Numbered from the stretch's first letter, positions 24,681 to 33,585 are shown. The stretch is 64,000 nt of DNA from Gemmatimonadaceae bacterium (GCA_016742275.1 JACVCD010000010.1:145258-209257), one strand, 5' to 3'. Program-made: numbers and translations. Notes: generated from the sequence alone by a model not told the origin.

Positions 24681-25501
24681 CAGTACCGCTCGATGGTCTT
24701 GTCCACGGGCAGCGTTCCCATGAGCTGCTGCAACGTGGCCTCACGCGCGGTGTAGGCGGCGAGGTAGTAGTGATTGATCACGGGATCCTGCGGCGCATCC
24801 CGCAATGCCGCACGCGACGCGGTCATCATCTGATCGAGCGCGGCGAGACGCGCACGGAAAACTTCGGAGTCCTGCTGCGTGGTGTCGTTGGCAGCAAGCC
24901 ACAGCGATGCACGCTCGTAGTCGCGTTGTGCACGCGCCAGCACGTTCGATGCTTCTTCGACACTGCCAAAACCACCGGCTGCCTGGAAGTCGCTGTAGTT
25001 GACGGGCACAGCGTTGGTACGCGACAAACCCAGCGACTCGGCGGCAGCAGCCTGCGAAGCGGAGGCGAATGAAAGACCGTTGGCGGCAGGGCCGGTGAGA
25101 CGGCCGACTGTGGCGCCGGTCGCCAGCAATACGGCGGCGGCGGCGGCGCGACTCGCCCATCGGGGAATGAACTGTGAACTGCGGAAGCGCGACGAGCGGA
25201 TGCTGGACTGCGGAAGCGATTGCACCGGAAGCGTTGGGGCGAGCTCGGCGACATCCGGGCGCTGCAGACCGGCAGAGATCTGCTCCCAACTCACCAAGCG
25301 CGGAGCGGACTCGGTCTCCTGCGACAACACGCCGTGTGCCATCGCCACCACACTCGCCACGGCTTGCTGCTCGGCGCGGCAATACGCGCACGCGGCCAGA
25401 TGGGCGAGCTCGGCTTCGTTGAACGGCTCGTAATCGAATGCTGCGAGTCGTTCGGCGTCGAGATGCGTAGTGTCCATCAGTTCCATATCATGGTGCTGCA
25501 T
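24680..25501 (-). CDS. Zinc-finger anti-sigma factor with one membrane segment
   Basis: The N-terminal region has ELAHLAACAYCRAEQQ, the HxxxCxxC zinc motif of ZAS anti-sigma proteins. After a cytoplasmic linker comes one membrane helix (AAAAAVLLATGATVGRL, about 120-136), then a helical periplasmic part. It should hold the sigma factor encoded just upstream at the inner membrane. The two genes overlap by 14 bp from the first ATG; the ATG at 25486 (MELMDTTH) would start right after the sigma stop and is equally plausible. Confidence 0.85.
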   Translation of the reverse strand: MQHHDMELMDTTHLDAERLAAFDYEPFNEAELAHLAACAYCRAEQQAVASVVAMAHGVLSQETESAPRLVSWEQISAGLQRPDVAELAPTLPVQSLPQSSIRSSRFRSSQFIPRWASRAAAAAVLLATGATVGRLTGPAANGLSFASASQAAAAESLGLSRTNAVPVNYSDFQAAGGFGSVEEASNVLARAQRDYERASLWLAANDTTQQDSEVFRARLAALDQMMTASRAALRDAPQDPVINHYYLAAYTAREATLQQLMGTLPVDKTIERY

Positions 25502-26084
25502 AGCTGCGATCCAGGCCGGTGGATGAGTTCATCGTGTCGACCAACGGGGCCAGCAACCGGCGAAGCTTGGCCCGTGCTTTGAACAGCTGCGATTTACTGC
25601 CACCCGGGGTGATGCCGAGCTGGTCGGCGATCTCCTCGTGTGTGAATCCTTCCACATCGTGCAGATAGAATACCGTGCGGGCGCCGGGTGAGAGGCGCGC
25701 CGCGGCGGCTTCGATGTTTTGTGCGAGCATGCGATTCTCGGCGTCCTGTTCGACGATCACGGAATGCTCCTCGATTTCCGACTCCACGGCCGCCGAACGT
25801 TTCACGGGGCGCAGGGCATTGAGCGTACGGTTGATCGCGACGCGATGGATCCACGTGCTGAACTTCGCGTCCCCCCGCCAGGACGGGAGGGCACGGAAGA
25901 TCTGGATCCAGACCTCCTGCGCGATGTCCTGCGCAAGGTCGGGATCGCCGGCGAGTCGTCGGACAACGGCTTCGACATGCGGTGCGTGCTGATTCCAGAG
26001 CAGCCGCATGGCTCGTTCGTCGCCTTCGATCGCCCGTCGGACGATAGCAGCGTCGGTCTCCATGGGTTCCATCCAATCTGTCAC
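25488..26084 (-). CDS. RNA polymerase ECF sigma factor
   Basis: The 198-residue protein contains sigma region 2 (AMRLLWNQHAPHVEAVV, then DIAQEVWIQIFRALPSWRG and FSTWIHRVAINRTLNALR). It also has sigma region 4 (LSPGARTVFYLHDVEGFTHEEIADQLGITPGGSKSQLFKAR). This is the ECF (RpoE-like) layout. It directs RNA polymerase to a small stress regulon and is controlled by the anti-sigma downstream. ATGs at 26084 or 26063 are possible starts. Confidence 0.93.
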   Translation of the reverse strand: MTDWMEPMETDAAIVRRAIEGDERAMRLLWNQHAPHVEAVVRRLAGDPDLAQDIAQEVWIQIFRALPSWRGDAKFSTWIHRVAINRTLNALRPVKRSAAVESEIEEHSVIVEQDAENRMLAQNIEAAAARLSPGARTVFYLHDVEGFTHEEIADQLGITPGGSKSQLFKARAKLRRLLAPLVDTMNSSTGLDRSYAAP

Positions 26085-26224
26085 GTGCGGCCCCGTAAAT
26101 GGTTGCCTGTCACGGAGGTGAACCGTCTGAGGTATTGACGGGTACTACTTTTGGACTTAGATGCCGATGGGGTCGCCGCCGACCTGCCGCCTAAGTCCAT
26201 TCGCCCTACGGACCAAGAGCCCTG

Positions 26225-27697
26225 GTGTTACTGCTCACGACAGTCCTGACCCTTGCCGCCGCCGATGTCACGCACGTGGCATTGCCGGCTGGTGCGCGCA
26301 TGGGTGGCGGGCTTCCAGAACGGGAGCCGGCGGCGGTCGGCATGTCGGCCGAACGGCTGTCCACGATCGACCGCGTAGTGCAGCGGGGCGTGGACGCTGG
26401 CGGCTATCCCGGTGCCGCTGTGGTAGTTGGCCGCAAGGGATTTGCGGTCTGGTCGCGTGGATTTGGCACGCTCGACTGGACCAAGAAGTCCCGCGTGACC
26501 GCCCAGGAAAGCGTGTACGATCTGGCCAGCCTGACCAAGGTGGTGGCCACGACGACCGCCATCATGCTGCTGCATGATCAGGGCAAGCTCGACATTAGCG
26601 CGCCAGTATCGCGCTATCTTCCAGACTTTTCCGGTGGACTGAAGGATAAGGTCACCGTGGAGCATCTGCTCACCCATCGCGCCGGTCTTCCGGCGGGACG
26701 GGAGCTGTGGCGCATCGCCGATACGCCAGCTGAGGCGCGCCGCGCCGTGCTGGCGTCCCCGGTTAAGTGTGCGCCGGGCCGCTGCTACGAGTACTCCGAT
26801 CTGGGCGCCGACCTGCTGGGCTTTGTGGCCGAAGCAGTGAGTGGGCAGCCGTTGGATGTGTTCCTCGAGCGCCAGGTCTTCTCCAAGTTGGGCATGAGCG
26901 ACACGCGCTTCCGGGTAACCGGAGACGATGTGGCGCGCACCGCCCCCACCGAAATCGCTCCGCCGCGCGGCTACCCGTTGCGTGGCGAAGTCCACGACGA
27001 AAACGCCTACGCGCTGGGTGGCGTGGCTGGCCATGCCGGTCTCTTCAGCACGGCCAACGACCTATCGGTCTTTGCCCAGATGATGCTGGACGGCGGTGTC
27101 TACAATGGCATCCGCATTCTGAGCGAGCCCACGGTGGCGCTGTTCACCAAGCGCAGCGCTGGTCATCGCGCCCTGGGCTGGGACACCTGCGCCGGTGGCG
27201 CGGGCTGCGGTCAATTCATGTCCGAGCGGGCCTATGGCCACACGGGCTTTACGGGCACGTCGCTCTGGATCGACCCCGACCGCAACATGTTCGTGATTCT
27301 GCTGACCAACCGCGTGCATGCCGCCAAGGCGCGCCGCCCCAGCAAGGTCATTGCGGATGTGCGGAATGACCTGGCCGACGCGGCCGTAGTGGCGGTGATG
27401 GACCACCCGGACGGTGTGCTGGCCATGCCGGCGAGCTTCCGGGCGGACCTGGCGCAGGACTGGAATCGTCCGGTGCGGACGCGGGCATCGTCGGCGGCTG
27501 CGCGGAAACGGGCAGCGGCGGCGAGAGCGGCGGCGGCGAAAAAGGCGAAGAGCGGAAGCGCGACAAGCGGAAGCTCTAAGGCCGGAAGCTCTAAGAGCGG
27601 AAGCAAAGCTTCGAGCAGCAAGAGCTCGACGGCCAAGAAGACGACGGTGAAGAAGGCGTCGACTTCCAAGTCGACCACGTCCGCGCGCAAGAACTGA
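26225..27697 (+). CDS. Exported class-C beta-lactamase-fold serine hydrolase with lysine-rich tail
   Basis: The catalytic domain (about 30-385) has SLTK (SxxK, in DLASLTKVV), YSD in place of YxN, and HTGFTG as the third motif, as in penicillin-binding or esterase-type class-C hydrolases. The N-terminus is short and hydrophobic from a GTG at 26225 (LLLTTVLTLAAA). The last ~75 residues are almost only Ala, Lys, Ser and Thr, histone-H1-like low complexity, which is unusual for this family and could bind DNA, teichoic-like polymers or the cell surface. Activity on peptidoglycan or esters is inferred. Confidence 0.85.
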   Translation: MLLLTTVLTLAAADVTHVALPAGARMGGGLPEREPAAVGMSAERLSTIDRVVQRGVDAGGYPGAAVVVGRKGFAVWSRGFGTLDWTKKSRVTAQESVYDLASLTKVVATTTAIMLLHDQGKLDISAPVSRYLPDFSGGLKDKVTVEHLLTHRAGLPAGRELWRIADTPAEARRAVLASPVKCAPGRCYEYSDLGADLLGFVAEAVSGQPLDVFLERQVFSKLGMSDTRFRVTGDDVARTAPTEIAPPRGYPLRGEVHDENAYALGGVAGHAGLFSTANDLSVFAQMMLDGGVYNGIRILSEPTVALFTKRSAGHRALGWDTCAGGAGCGQFMSERAYGHTGFTGTSLWIDPDRNMFVILLTNRVHAAKARRPSKVIADVRNDLADAAVVAVMDHPDGVLAMPASFRADLAQDWNRPVRTRASSAAARKRAAAARAAAAKKAKSGSATSGSSKAGSSKSGSKASSSKSSTAKKTTVKKASTSKSTTSARKN

Positions 27698-27736
27698 ACT
27701 GCGTAGACGGCGCTAGCAGTTTGGCGCCAGCATTGC

Positions 27737-27756
27737 TCGCGAGCTGAGGCTCGCGA
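27737..27756. terminator. GC-rich hairpin after the serine hydrolase gene
   Basis: TCGCGAGC-TGAG-GCTCGCGA is a perfect 8-bp stem with a 4-nt loop. A weaker outer pair (AACTGCG near 27697 with CGCAGTT near 27782) encloses it. It lies 40 bp after the stop. No T-run follows, so it may be a processing or partial termination structure. Confidence 0.45.
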
Positions 27757-27833
27757 CATCCAGTTCGCGCTTTTAGCGCAGTTTCCTACCAGCTCAGCCG
27801 AACCTCTGGGACCGCGATCGGCTATAATTCGGT

Positions 27834-28208
27834 ATGGATAACGCTACCGAAAGCGCCCCCAACGACGGCGCGGCGCCGGACACGATCGACGAAACCCAGA
27901 ACGAGTCGGGCGTCGTCTCTGCTGATCAAGCGCGGCTGGTGCTGCGGCGGGTCAAGGATCCGGAGCTCAATCTCAATATCGTCGACCTCGGTCTCATCTA
28001 CGAAGTCACCGTAGATGGCTCGGTGGTGCGCGTGGATATGAGCCTGACCTCGCCCGGCTGCCCCTCGGGCCCGGAAATCATGGGCGAGGCCGAGCAGCAG
28101 CTGCGCTCGCTTCCAGGCGTGACCGATGTGGTCATGAATCTCGTCTGGTCGCCGCCCTGGACGCCCGAGCGCATCGAGCCCCGCGTGCGCGCGTACATGG
28201 GGTTCTAG
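27834..28208 (+). CDS. MIP18/SufT-like iron-sulfur assembly protein (DUF59)
   Basis: After a ~28-residue acidic leader the protein shows the MIP18/PaaD core: RRVKDPELNLNIVDLGLIYEV, then VRVDMSLTSPGCPSGPEIMGEAE with the conserved Cys, and VVMNLVWSPPWTPERI. The length of 124 residues is normal. These proteins help mature [Fe-S] proteins. It is not next to the suf operon (8 kb away) but is probably functionally related. It converges on the toxin gene downstream. Confidence 0.88.
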   Translation: MDNATESAPNDGAAPDTIDETQNESGVVSADQARLVLRRVKDPELNLNIVDLGLIYEVTVDGSVVRVDMSLTSPGCPSGPEIMGEAEQQLRSLPGVTDVVMNLVWSPPWTPERIEPRVRAYMGF

Positions 28209-28219
28209 TACAGCCGACC

Positions 28220-28513
28220 TCAGGGAATGTCCGCAGGGAAAAGTCGAGCCGAGTGAAAGACTGTCAGAACCACGACAATGTCGGCTCTTCTTTCATAGAC
28301 AATGCGGTAGGGCGCTCGAATCAATTCGCGCAGTGATGACTCGCCGCGTTCGGGCACAATCCGACCGGCGTCGGGGTGGTGTCTAAGGACCGCTGTCGCC
28401 TCTACCAGACGGGACACCACCATGCGAGCAATTGTCGGCGAGTCCTGCGCGATGTAGTCGCGAATAGTCTCAAGATCGCGAGCTGCGGTCTCCGTCCAAC
28501 GGACCGCCGTCAC
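28220..28513 (-). CDS. ParE/RelE superfamily toxin
   Basis: The 97-residue product starts VRWTETAARDLETIRDYIAQ and continues with RHHPDAGRIVPE, LRELIRAPYRIVYERRADIVVVLTVFHSAR, the typical ParE/RelE fold. ParE-type members poison gyrase and RelE-type members cut mRNA on ribosomes; the sequence looks closer to ParE/YoeB-like plasmid stabilisation toxins. Its start overlaps the antitoxin stop by 4 bp, so the two are coupled. It is chromosomal, with no mobile element visible nearby. Confidence 0.88.
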   Translation of the reverse strand: MTAVRWTETAARDLETIRDYIAQDSPTIARMVVSRLVEATAVLRHHPDAGRIVPERGESSLRELIRAPYRIVYERRADIVVVLTVFHSARLFPADIP

Positions 28514-28692
28514 AGGCCCAGACGATGCTTCAGCTGTTCATCGGTGATCACACGACCGGACTCAGCGTCGGCACGTCCCTGTTCGATCTTGGACAGAAAC
28601 ACGAGGCGCTCCAACGCATCTTCAACTGAAGCACCCTCAGGAAGTCGCTCTGCAGTTTCCCGCAGCAGGTCCTTAGCCGTTGCGTGTGCCAT
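28510..28692 (-). CDS. Antitoxin of the ParE-like pair
   Basis: This is a 60-residue acidic protein directly upstream of the toxin with an ATGA overlap. Its C-terminal part (IEQGRADAESGRVITDEQLKHRLG) resembles the antitoxin tail in many ParE pairs that binds the toxin. No full DNA-binding domain is obvious in the first 35 residues. A perfect 18-bp palindrome 19 bp before its start suggests that the complex represses its own promoter. Confidence 0.78.
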   Translation of the reverse strand: MAHATAKDLLRETAERLPEGASVEDALERLVFLSKIEQGRADAESGRVITDEQLKHRLGL

Positions 28693-28710
28693 GACAATTT
28701 CCGAGAAAAG

Positions 28711-28728
28711 AGGACGATAGATCGTCCT
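28711..28728. promoter_or_regulatory. Palindromic operator of the toxin-antitoxin operon
   Basis: AGGACGATAGATCGTCCT is a perfect palindrome of two 8-bp arms around AG. It lies 19 bp upstream of the antitoxin start, the usual place for toxin-antitoxin autorepression. It also lies 20 bp from the 3' end of the LspA-like gene. Confidence 0.65.
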
Positions 28729-28747
28729 TCAATCTATGCAGCTATGC

Positions 28748-29311
28748 TCAGGCAGAGGTTGCGGCGCGTTGCGCTACACGCTCCGCCCGCTCATCGCGCA
28801 CCAGCTTGACCAGCGTCAGCGCCACCGGGGCCAGCATCAGCGCACCGCCCCAGAGGGCGAAATCCGCCACGTTCGCCACCATAGTGGCGTCGGCCGACAA
28901 CCGGATACCGATGAAATCGGCCACGCCCGGCGGACCAACCAGAATGCTGGCCAGATTACCCAGCGCACCACCGGTAACCAGTCCAAGCGCCGAAGCAGCA
29001 CGCGGGTCTACTGAAGCCATTGGACGCACGACCGTGATGACCAGCCACAGCGCAAGCACTGTGACGATCACGTTGAGCTGCGCCGTGAACGGCCCAACCG
29101 AAACACCACCGGTCACGCCCGTATTCCACACCAGGAAAAGCGACAGCCGATCGGTCAGCGACACATAACCATCGGTGCCCAGCAACCGGACCGCCGATTC
29201 CTTGGTGGCCAGATCGATCAGCAGTGCCGCGGCTGCCACCATGGAGAAGCGGCGGGTGACCGGGTCGCGCCAGAAGGCGATCGTGTTGTCTGTCGAGGCG
29301 GAGTTTCGCAT
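28748..29311 (-). CDS. Signal peptidase II (LspA)-like membrane protein lacking one catalytic Asp
   Basis: Four membrane segments and three LspA landmarks are visible: IDLATK (LspA LDQxTK), WNTGVTGG (NxGAAF-like) and GGALGN...NVADFAL. In LspA the two catalytic Asp lie in GNxxDR and in FNxAD. Here the second is kept (NVAD) but the first position reads GNLASI, with Ser instead of Asp. The enzyme is therefore probably inactive as a lipoprotein peptidase or has another role. The start at 29311 (MRNSASTD) is chosen; 29395 would add 28 polar residues. Confidence 0.72.
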   Translation of the reverse strand: MRNSASTDNTIAFWRDPVTRRFSMVAAAALLIDLATKESAVRLLGTDGYVSLTDRLSLFLVWNTGVTGGVSVGPFTAQLNVIVTVLALWLVITVVRPMASVDPRAASALGLVTGGALGNLASILVGPPGVADFIGIRLSADATMVANVADFALWGGALMLAPVALTLVKLVRDERAERVAQRAATSA

Positions 29312-29395
29312 ACGACCGGGAGCTGGAAGGAAGGGCTTGCTGCTTATACCCCTAATGCACTCCCTGTGCCGTAATGGATTCGCGTAGCGAAGCAA

Positions 29396-29632
29396 ATTCT
29401 GTCCCAGACGGTATCACCACAAATCATTACCCAGTAATGCTTTAGGCTCAAATCCAAAAGCTCGAAACGGTTGAGCCCGTTTGTGCGATAGCGCACCAAC
29501 ACATTCGTGATGCCACGCCTGCCCTACAGGACCGTGGCACCCATGCCGCAGTTTTTTGCCCGTGGCGTCGGAACACCACCTGTCAAGCAATCTCGAGAAT
29601 CATCCAGTGAATCATCTCGAGCGGGACACGGA
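29396..29632. other. Intergenic region without recognised features
   Basis: The 237 bp between the LspA-like gene and the end of RNase D hold no plausible coding frame. A short imperfect inverted repeat (CGAAACGGTTGAGCCCGTTTG, near 29462-29482) may be the RNase D terminator, but it has no T-run. Confidence 0.4.
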
Positions 29633-30811
29633 TCAGCCCGGCTTGTACGGAGAATCGTGGTCGGCGCCCTTGTCGGTCCCGTTGTTCAGCGCCTTCACAA
29701 ACGACGGGGCCAGCACCTCGACCTGCCAGCGACGGAGTTCGGTGATGGTCTCGAACTCGTCCACATGCCGCGGCTTCTTGCGCGCTACGGCTTCCATGCG
29801 ATCACGCGAACAGAGCACGCCAGGATCGAGATCGAGCTCACCCGCCACACGATCACGCACTGACTTGAGACGCGACACCCGATCATCGAACTCGGGGTCC
29901 TTGTCCCAGCGCGCAGACTTGGGGAAACGCGGCAGCTCGCCATCGGGCACCGCATTGCCGCGCGCAACAGCAGCCAGTGCTTCCTGCACACGCGTGTCAT
30001 TCATGCCACGCGGAAAACCCTTGGTGGCAAACAACGCATCACGTGTTGTCGGCGACGTGCGCGAAAGATCGAGCAGCACTTCATTGCTGGCCACGCGGAA
30101 CGTGGCGCGATCAAGTTCAGCGGCAATCGCATCGCGCCACTGCACCAGTTCGCGGAGACGCGCGAGTTCACGACGCGTCAGATCACGTGCACCCTTGAGA
30201 CGCAGAAACGCCTGATCGTTGGCGTCGTGTTCCCACCGTGTGCCTTCCGCGCGCGCAAACTCTTCCTTCGCCCAGTGCCACCGCCCCTTCTTCTCGAGAT
30301 CACGGCGCAACCGATCACGCAAACCCAGCAAGTGACGCGTGTCCTGCGCAGCGTAATCGAGCATGTCTGCCGTGAGCGGACGCATGCTCCAGTCGGCGCG
30401 CTGATGTTTCTTGTCGAGCTTCACATTGAAGAACTGCTCGAGCAACGCCGCCAGACCGAATGCACGAATGCCAAGCAACTGCGCCGCCACACGCGTATCG
30501 AACAGATTGCGCACCTGCCATCCGTAATCCTGATGCAGCAAACGCAGATCGTAATCGGCGTCGTGCAACACGACTTCAACCGACGGATCTTCGATCAGCG
30601 CGCCGAGCTTTTGTGGCGTGCCGATGGGCAGTGGATCGATGACCGCTTCATGCTGCACGGTGGAGAGCTGCAGCAGATAAATGCGATCGACGAAGCGATG
30701 AAAACTGGCACCTTCGGTGTCGAGCGCGAGTGATTGGACTCCAGTGAGTCCACCGAGAAAGCGGTCGACGCCGTCGGGCGTATCGAGGTAGAGTGGAGCT
30801 GGCGCAGGCAT
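29633..30811 (-). CDS. rnd: Ribonuclease D
   Basis: The 392-residue product has the DEDDy exonuclease core: ALDTEGASF (Asp, Glu), VVLHDADYDLRLL (Asp), then MLDYAAQDTRHLL (Tyr and Asp). An HRDC-type helical domain follows (LRELVQWRDAIAAELDR). This is the RNase D arrangement; the enzyme trims tRNA precursors and other RNAs from the 3' end. The start at 30811 (MPAPAP) is preferred over 30829. It diverges from the AI-2E transporter gene. Confidence 0.92.
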   Translation of the reverse strand: MPAPAPLYLDTPDGVDRFLGGLTGVQSLALDTEGASFHRFVDRIYLLQLSTVQHEAVIDPLPIGTPQKLGALIEDPSVEVVLHDADYDLRLLHQDYGWQVRNLFDTRVAAQLLGIRAFGLAALLEQFFNVKLDKKHQRADWSMRPLTADMLDYAAQDTRHLLGLRDRLRRDLEKKGRWHWAKEEFARAEGTRWEHDANDQAFLRLKGARDLTRRELARLRELVQWRDAIAAELDRATFRVASNEVLLDLSRTSPTTRDALFATKGFPRGMNDTRVQEALAAVARGNAVPDGELPRFPKSARWDKDPEFDDRVSRLKSVRDRVAGELDLDPGVLCSRDRMEAVARKKPRHVDEFETITELRRWQVEVLAPSFVKALNNGTDKGADHDSPYKPG

Positions 30812-30884
30812 GTGTGACGTAAGGTACACCAGACCCGTGGCACTGGGGCACCCGCAATTCTCCTCTCGACGCTACCTTGGTCAC

Positions 30885-32177
30885 ATGTCGCTTCCCGATG
30901 AATCTCTGCTCCCGTCCCCCCTGCCCCCAGAGCGGCGCGGGTGGAGGACGGCCGACATCGTCCGTGCGGCTACGGTGGTGCTGGCCGTCTGGTTCGGTCT
31001 CCAGCTCGTCTGGCAGGTCCGTTCACTCGTTATCCTGGTCTTCCTGGCCACGCTCTTCGGCTTGGCTGTGGCGCGCGGCGTGGACTACCTCGAGCGCTAT
31101 CGCATCCGGCGCGGCATCGGCTCGGCGCTGATCGTCCTCGTGACGCTCGGCTCGATCTTCGGCATGCTGTCGCTGACAGCGCCGACCCTGATTGAGCAGA
31201 GCAAGCAGCTGCAACAGGAATTCCCGGCCGCCGTCGACAAGCTGCAAACCTGGATCGACAGCCGGCGCGGTGGGTTGGTCGGTGCCATCATCGAACAGGC
31301 CAGTGGCCCGCCAATTCATGCGGCCGATAGTGCTGCCCCGGCAGCAGCCGGCGCACCTGGCGCGGCACCCGCTGCCGGTAGCGCAGCAGGCGCCGCCCGC
31401 ACCGCACCGCAGACCACCGTGGTCGTGGAGCGCGAAGAAACACCCACCGAACGCCTCAAGCGACGGCTCGGCGAGGGTGTGGGCAGTGCGTCCAAGTATC
31501 TCTTCTCGTTCGTCTCCAATACGCTCGCCGCGCTCACGGCATTTGTGCTGCTGGTGTTTCTCGCCATGTACATCGGGGCCGAGCCCAAGGTGTATCGCGA
31601 GTGGTTGATTGCCGTGGTACCGGCACCGTCGCGCGCCTATGTGCGCGATGTCCTGGCGCAGGTGTCGACCGTCCTTCGCAAATGGCTGGTCACGCAGCTC
31701 ATTGCGATGGTGGTGATCGGTGTGGTGAGCATGATCGTGCTGCTCGTGCTCGACGTGAAGGCGGCATTTGCCCTCGCATTCATTGCGGGCCTGCTGGAGT
31801 TCATTCCCACCGTCGGCCCCATTCTGAGTGCCATCCCGGCCATTCTGATGGGCTTCGTGGACTCGCCCGAGAAGGCGTTGTTCGTGATGATCGCCTACTG
31901 GGGCATTCAGTTCATCGAGAACAACTTGCTCATCCCGTTCCTGATGCGCGGCGAGATGGATCTGCCGCCTGCCATCACGATTGTGGCGCAGACGTTGATG
32001 ACGCTGGTGTTTGGTTTCCTTGGTCTGATGGTGGCAGTGCCCCTCACAGCAGCGGTGCTGGTGCCGCTGCGTATGCGCGCTGAACGCGAACGTCTCGCTG
32101 AACGGGCCATTATTCGCTCTGAAGCGGGTCATCGACAGGAGGCTGGCACGGCCGCGGAGGAGTTCGGAACGCTATGA
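30885..32177 (+). CDS. AI-2E family transporter (PerM-like)
   Basis: The 430-residue protein has about eight membrane segments and the family hallmark AGLLEFIPTVGPILSAIPAILMGF, followed by MVAVPLTAAVLVPLRM at the end. A periplasmic insert rich in Ala, Gly and Pro (about 145-185) sits between segments 3 and 4. AI-2E proteins are exporters or ion:substrate exchangers; substrate unknown. The ATG at 30885 is preferred since an earlier frame start would precede the hydrophobic core by 60 residues. It overlaps the next gene by ATGA. Confidence 0.88.
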   Translation: MSLPDESLLPSPLPPERRGWRTADIVRAATVVLAVWFGLQLVWQVRSLVILVFLATLFGLAVARGVDYLERYRIRRGIGSALIVLVTLGSIFGMLSLTAPTLIEQSKQLQQEFPAAVDKLQTWIDSRRGGLVGAIIEQASGPPIHAADSAAPAAAGAPGAAPAAGSAAGAARTAPQTTVVVEREETPTERLKRRLGEGVGSASKYLFSFVSNTLAALTAFVLLVFLAMYIGAEPKVYREWLIAVVPAPSRAYVRDVLAQVSTVLRKWLVTQLIAMVVIGVVSMIVLLVLDVKAAFALAFIAGLLEFIPTVGPILSAIPAILMGFVDSPEKALFVMIAYWGIQFIENNLLIPFLMRGEMDLPPAITIVAQTLMTLVFGFLGLMVAVPLTAAVLVPLRMRAERERLAERAIIRSEAGHRQEAGTAAEEFGTL

Positions 32178-32971
32178 TCGCTCAGTTGCCCGGTTTTCAG
32201 ATGGGGTACGACGAAAGCGGCGAAGGGCTGCCCGTCGTCTTTCTGCATGGATTTCCGCACGACCGCACGCTGTGGGCCGCCCAGCGTCTCGCGCTGGCGC
32301 CGCATGCCCGATGCATCGTGCCCGATCTGCGCGGCTTTGGTCATTCGTCCACACATGGTCCATTCTCGATGGACCAGTACGCGGATGACGTGGTGATGCT
32401 GCTGGATTTTCTGCAGATCGAGAGTGCAGTGATCTGTGGTTTGTCGATGGGCGGCTATGTGGCCATGGCGCTCTGGCGTCGTCACCCGGACCGCGTGCGC
32501 GCATTCGTTTTCTGCGACACCAAGGCCGGTGCCGATAGCGAAGAAGCGCGCGGCCGTCGCGATGAACTCGCGGCACTGGTCAAGCGAGAGGGTGCGCGGG
32601 CCATTGCCGACGCGCAGATCACGGGCATGGTGGGTTCGGCCACCCGTGAGCGGCGACCTGAGGTGGTAGCCGGCATGCAGGCCATGATGGGACGGCAGCC
32701 GGTAGCGGGCATTGTGGGTGCCTTGCAGGCGTTGCGTGACCGTCCGGACTCACGCGATACGCTCCGGACGATTAGCGTTCCCGTGCTGGTGGTGGTCGGG
32801 GAGGACGATGTCCTCACGCCGATCAAGGAAGCGCGGGCGATCGCCGAGGCCGTGCCCTCGGTGGCGCGTGTGCGCCTCGAGATCATCGCCGGTGCGGGTC
32901 ACGTCCCCTGCCTCGAACGACCCGCTGCAACCACGCACGCCATCTCCGACTTCCTCTCAACGCTGGCATGA
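32174..32971 (+). CDS. Alpha/beta hydrolase
   Basis: This 265-residue protein has the standard motifs: VVFLHGFPHDRTLW, VPDLRGFGHS, the nucleophile GLSMGGYVAM (Ser near 96), a late acid in VVGEDDVLTP and His in GAGHVPCLERP. It resembles esterases, lactonases and 3-oxoadipate enol-lactonases; a specific reaction is not claimed. It overlaps the transporter gene upstream and the methyltransferase gene downstream by ATGA, so all three form one operon. Confidence 0.87.
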   Translation: MIAQLPGFQMGYDESGEGLPVVFLHGFPHDRTLWAAQRLALAPHARCIVPDLRGFGHSSTHGPFSMDQYADDVVMLLDFLQIESAVICGLSMGGYVAMALWRRHPDRVRAFVFCDTKAGADSEEARGRRDELAALVKREGARAIADAQITGMVGSATRERRPEVVAGMQAMMGRQPVAGIVGALQALRDRPDSRDTLRTISVPVLVVVGEDDVLTPIKEARAIAEAVPSVARVRLEIIAGAGHVPCLERPAATTHAISDFLSTLA

Positions 32972-33585
32972 CCACCAACGCCGCTGCTCCTGTCATTTCC
33001 GATGCCGAGCGGTCTACCGCTGCACGTATCGGACAAGTGCTGTTCAAAAACCGTGGTTGGTTGCCGGTACCGTTTCTCGCGGTGCCGCTACTCGTACCCG
33101 GTGAGCAGTCGGTGGCATCGTGGAGTGTGGGACTTGGACTGGTGGCGATTGGCGAAATGGTTCGCACGGCCGGTGTCGCCGCTGCAGGCACGGTGACACG
33201 TCGTCGTTCACGCGATGTGCAGCGTCTCGTGACATACGGTGCGTTTGCGTGGTGCCGTAATCCGCTCTACGTCGGAAACTTCCTGGCGTGGATGGGCTTC
33301 ACGGTGGTGAGCGGCGTGTACTGGTTCCTGCCCGTGGCCATCGCGATTTTCGCGATCGAATACACACTGATCGTGCGATACGAAGAAGGTGTGCTGGAGT
33401 CGATCTTCGGTCAGGAGTATCTCGACTACAAGAAGCGCACACCGCGCTGGTTTGGTCGTCCGCCCGCTGGGTCGGTGAGTGGTCCGCACGACTGGGCAGA
33501 GGCGATGTGGAGTGAGCGGTCGACGATTCTGCAGTACATCGCGCTGGTGGCGGCATTCATGCTGAAGGCGCGGTTTGTGGATTGA
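32968..33585 (+). CDS. Isoprenylcysteine carboxyl methyltransferase/phospholipid methyltransferase family membrane protein
   Basis: The 205-residue product has four or five membrane segments and the ICMT/PEMT signature GAFAWCRNPLYVGNFLAWMG. The second half follows as IRYEE-like YEEGVLESIFGQEYLDYKKRTPRWF. Such enzymes methylate lipid or carboxyl groups with S-adenosylmethionine at the membrane. It is the last gene of a three-gene operon, and a strong terminator follows at 33621. Confidence 0.85.
   Translation: MTTNAAAPVISDAERSTAARIGQVLFKNRGWLPVPFLAVPLLVPGEQSVASWSVGLGLVAIGEMVRTAGVAAAGTVTRRRSRDVQRLVTYGAFAWCRNPLYVGNFLAWMGFTVVSGVYWFLPVAIAIFAIEYTLIVRYEEGVLESIFGQEYLDYKKRTPRWFGRPPAGSVSGPHDWAEAMWSERSTILQYIALVAAFMLKARFVD

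Noticed and set aside
31023..32132. 369-codon open frame opposite the AI-2E transporter
   Set aside because: His/Gln/Arg-rich low-information product antisense to a clear membrane transporter.
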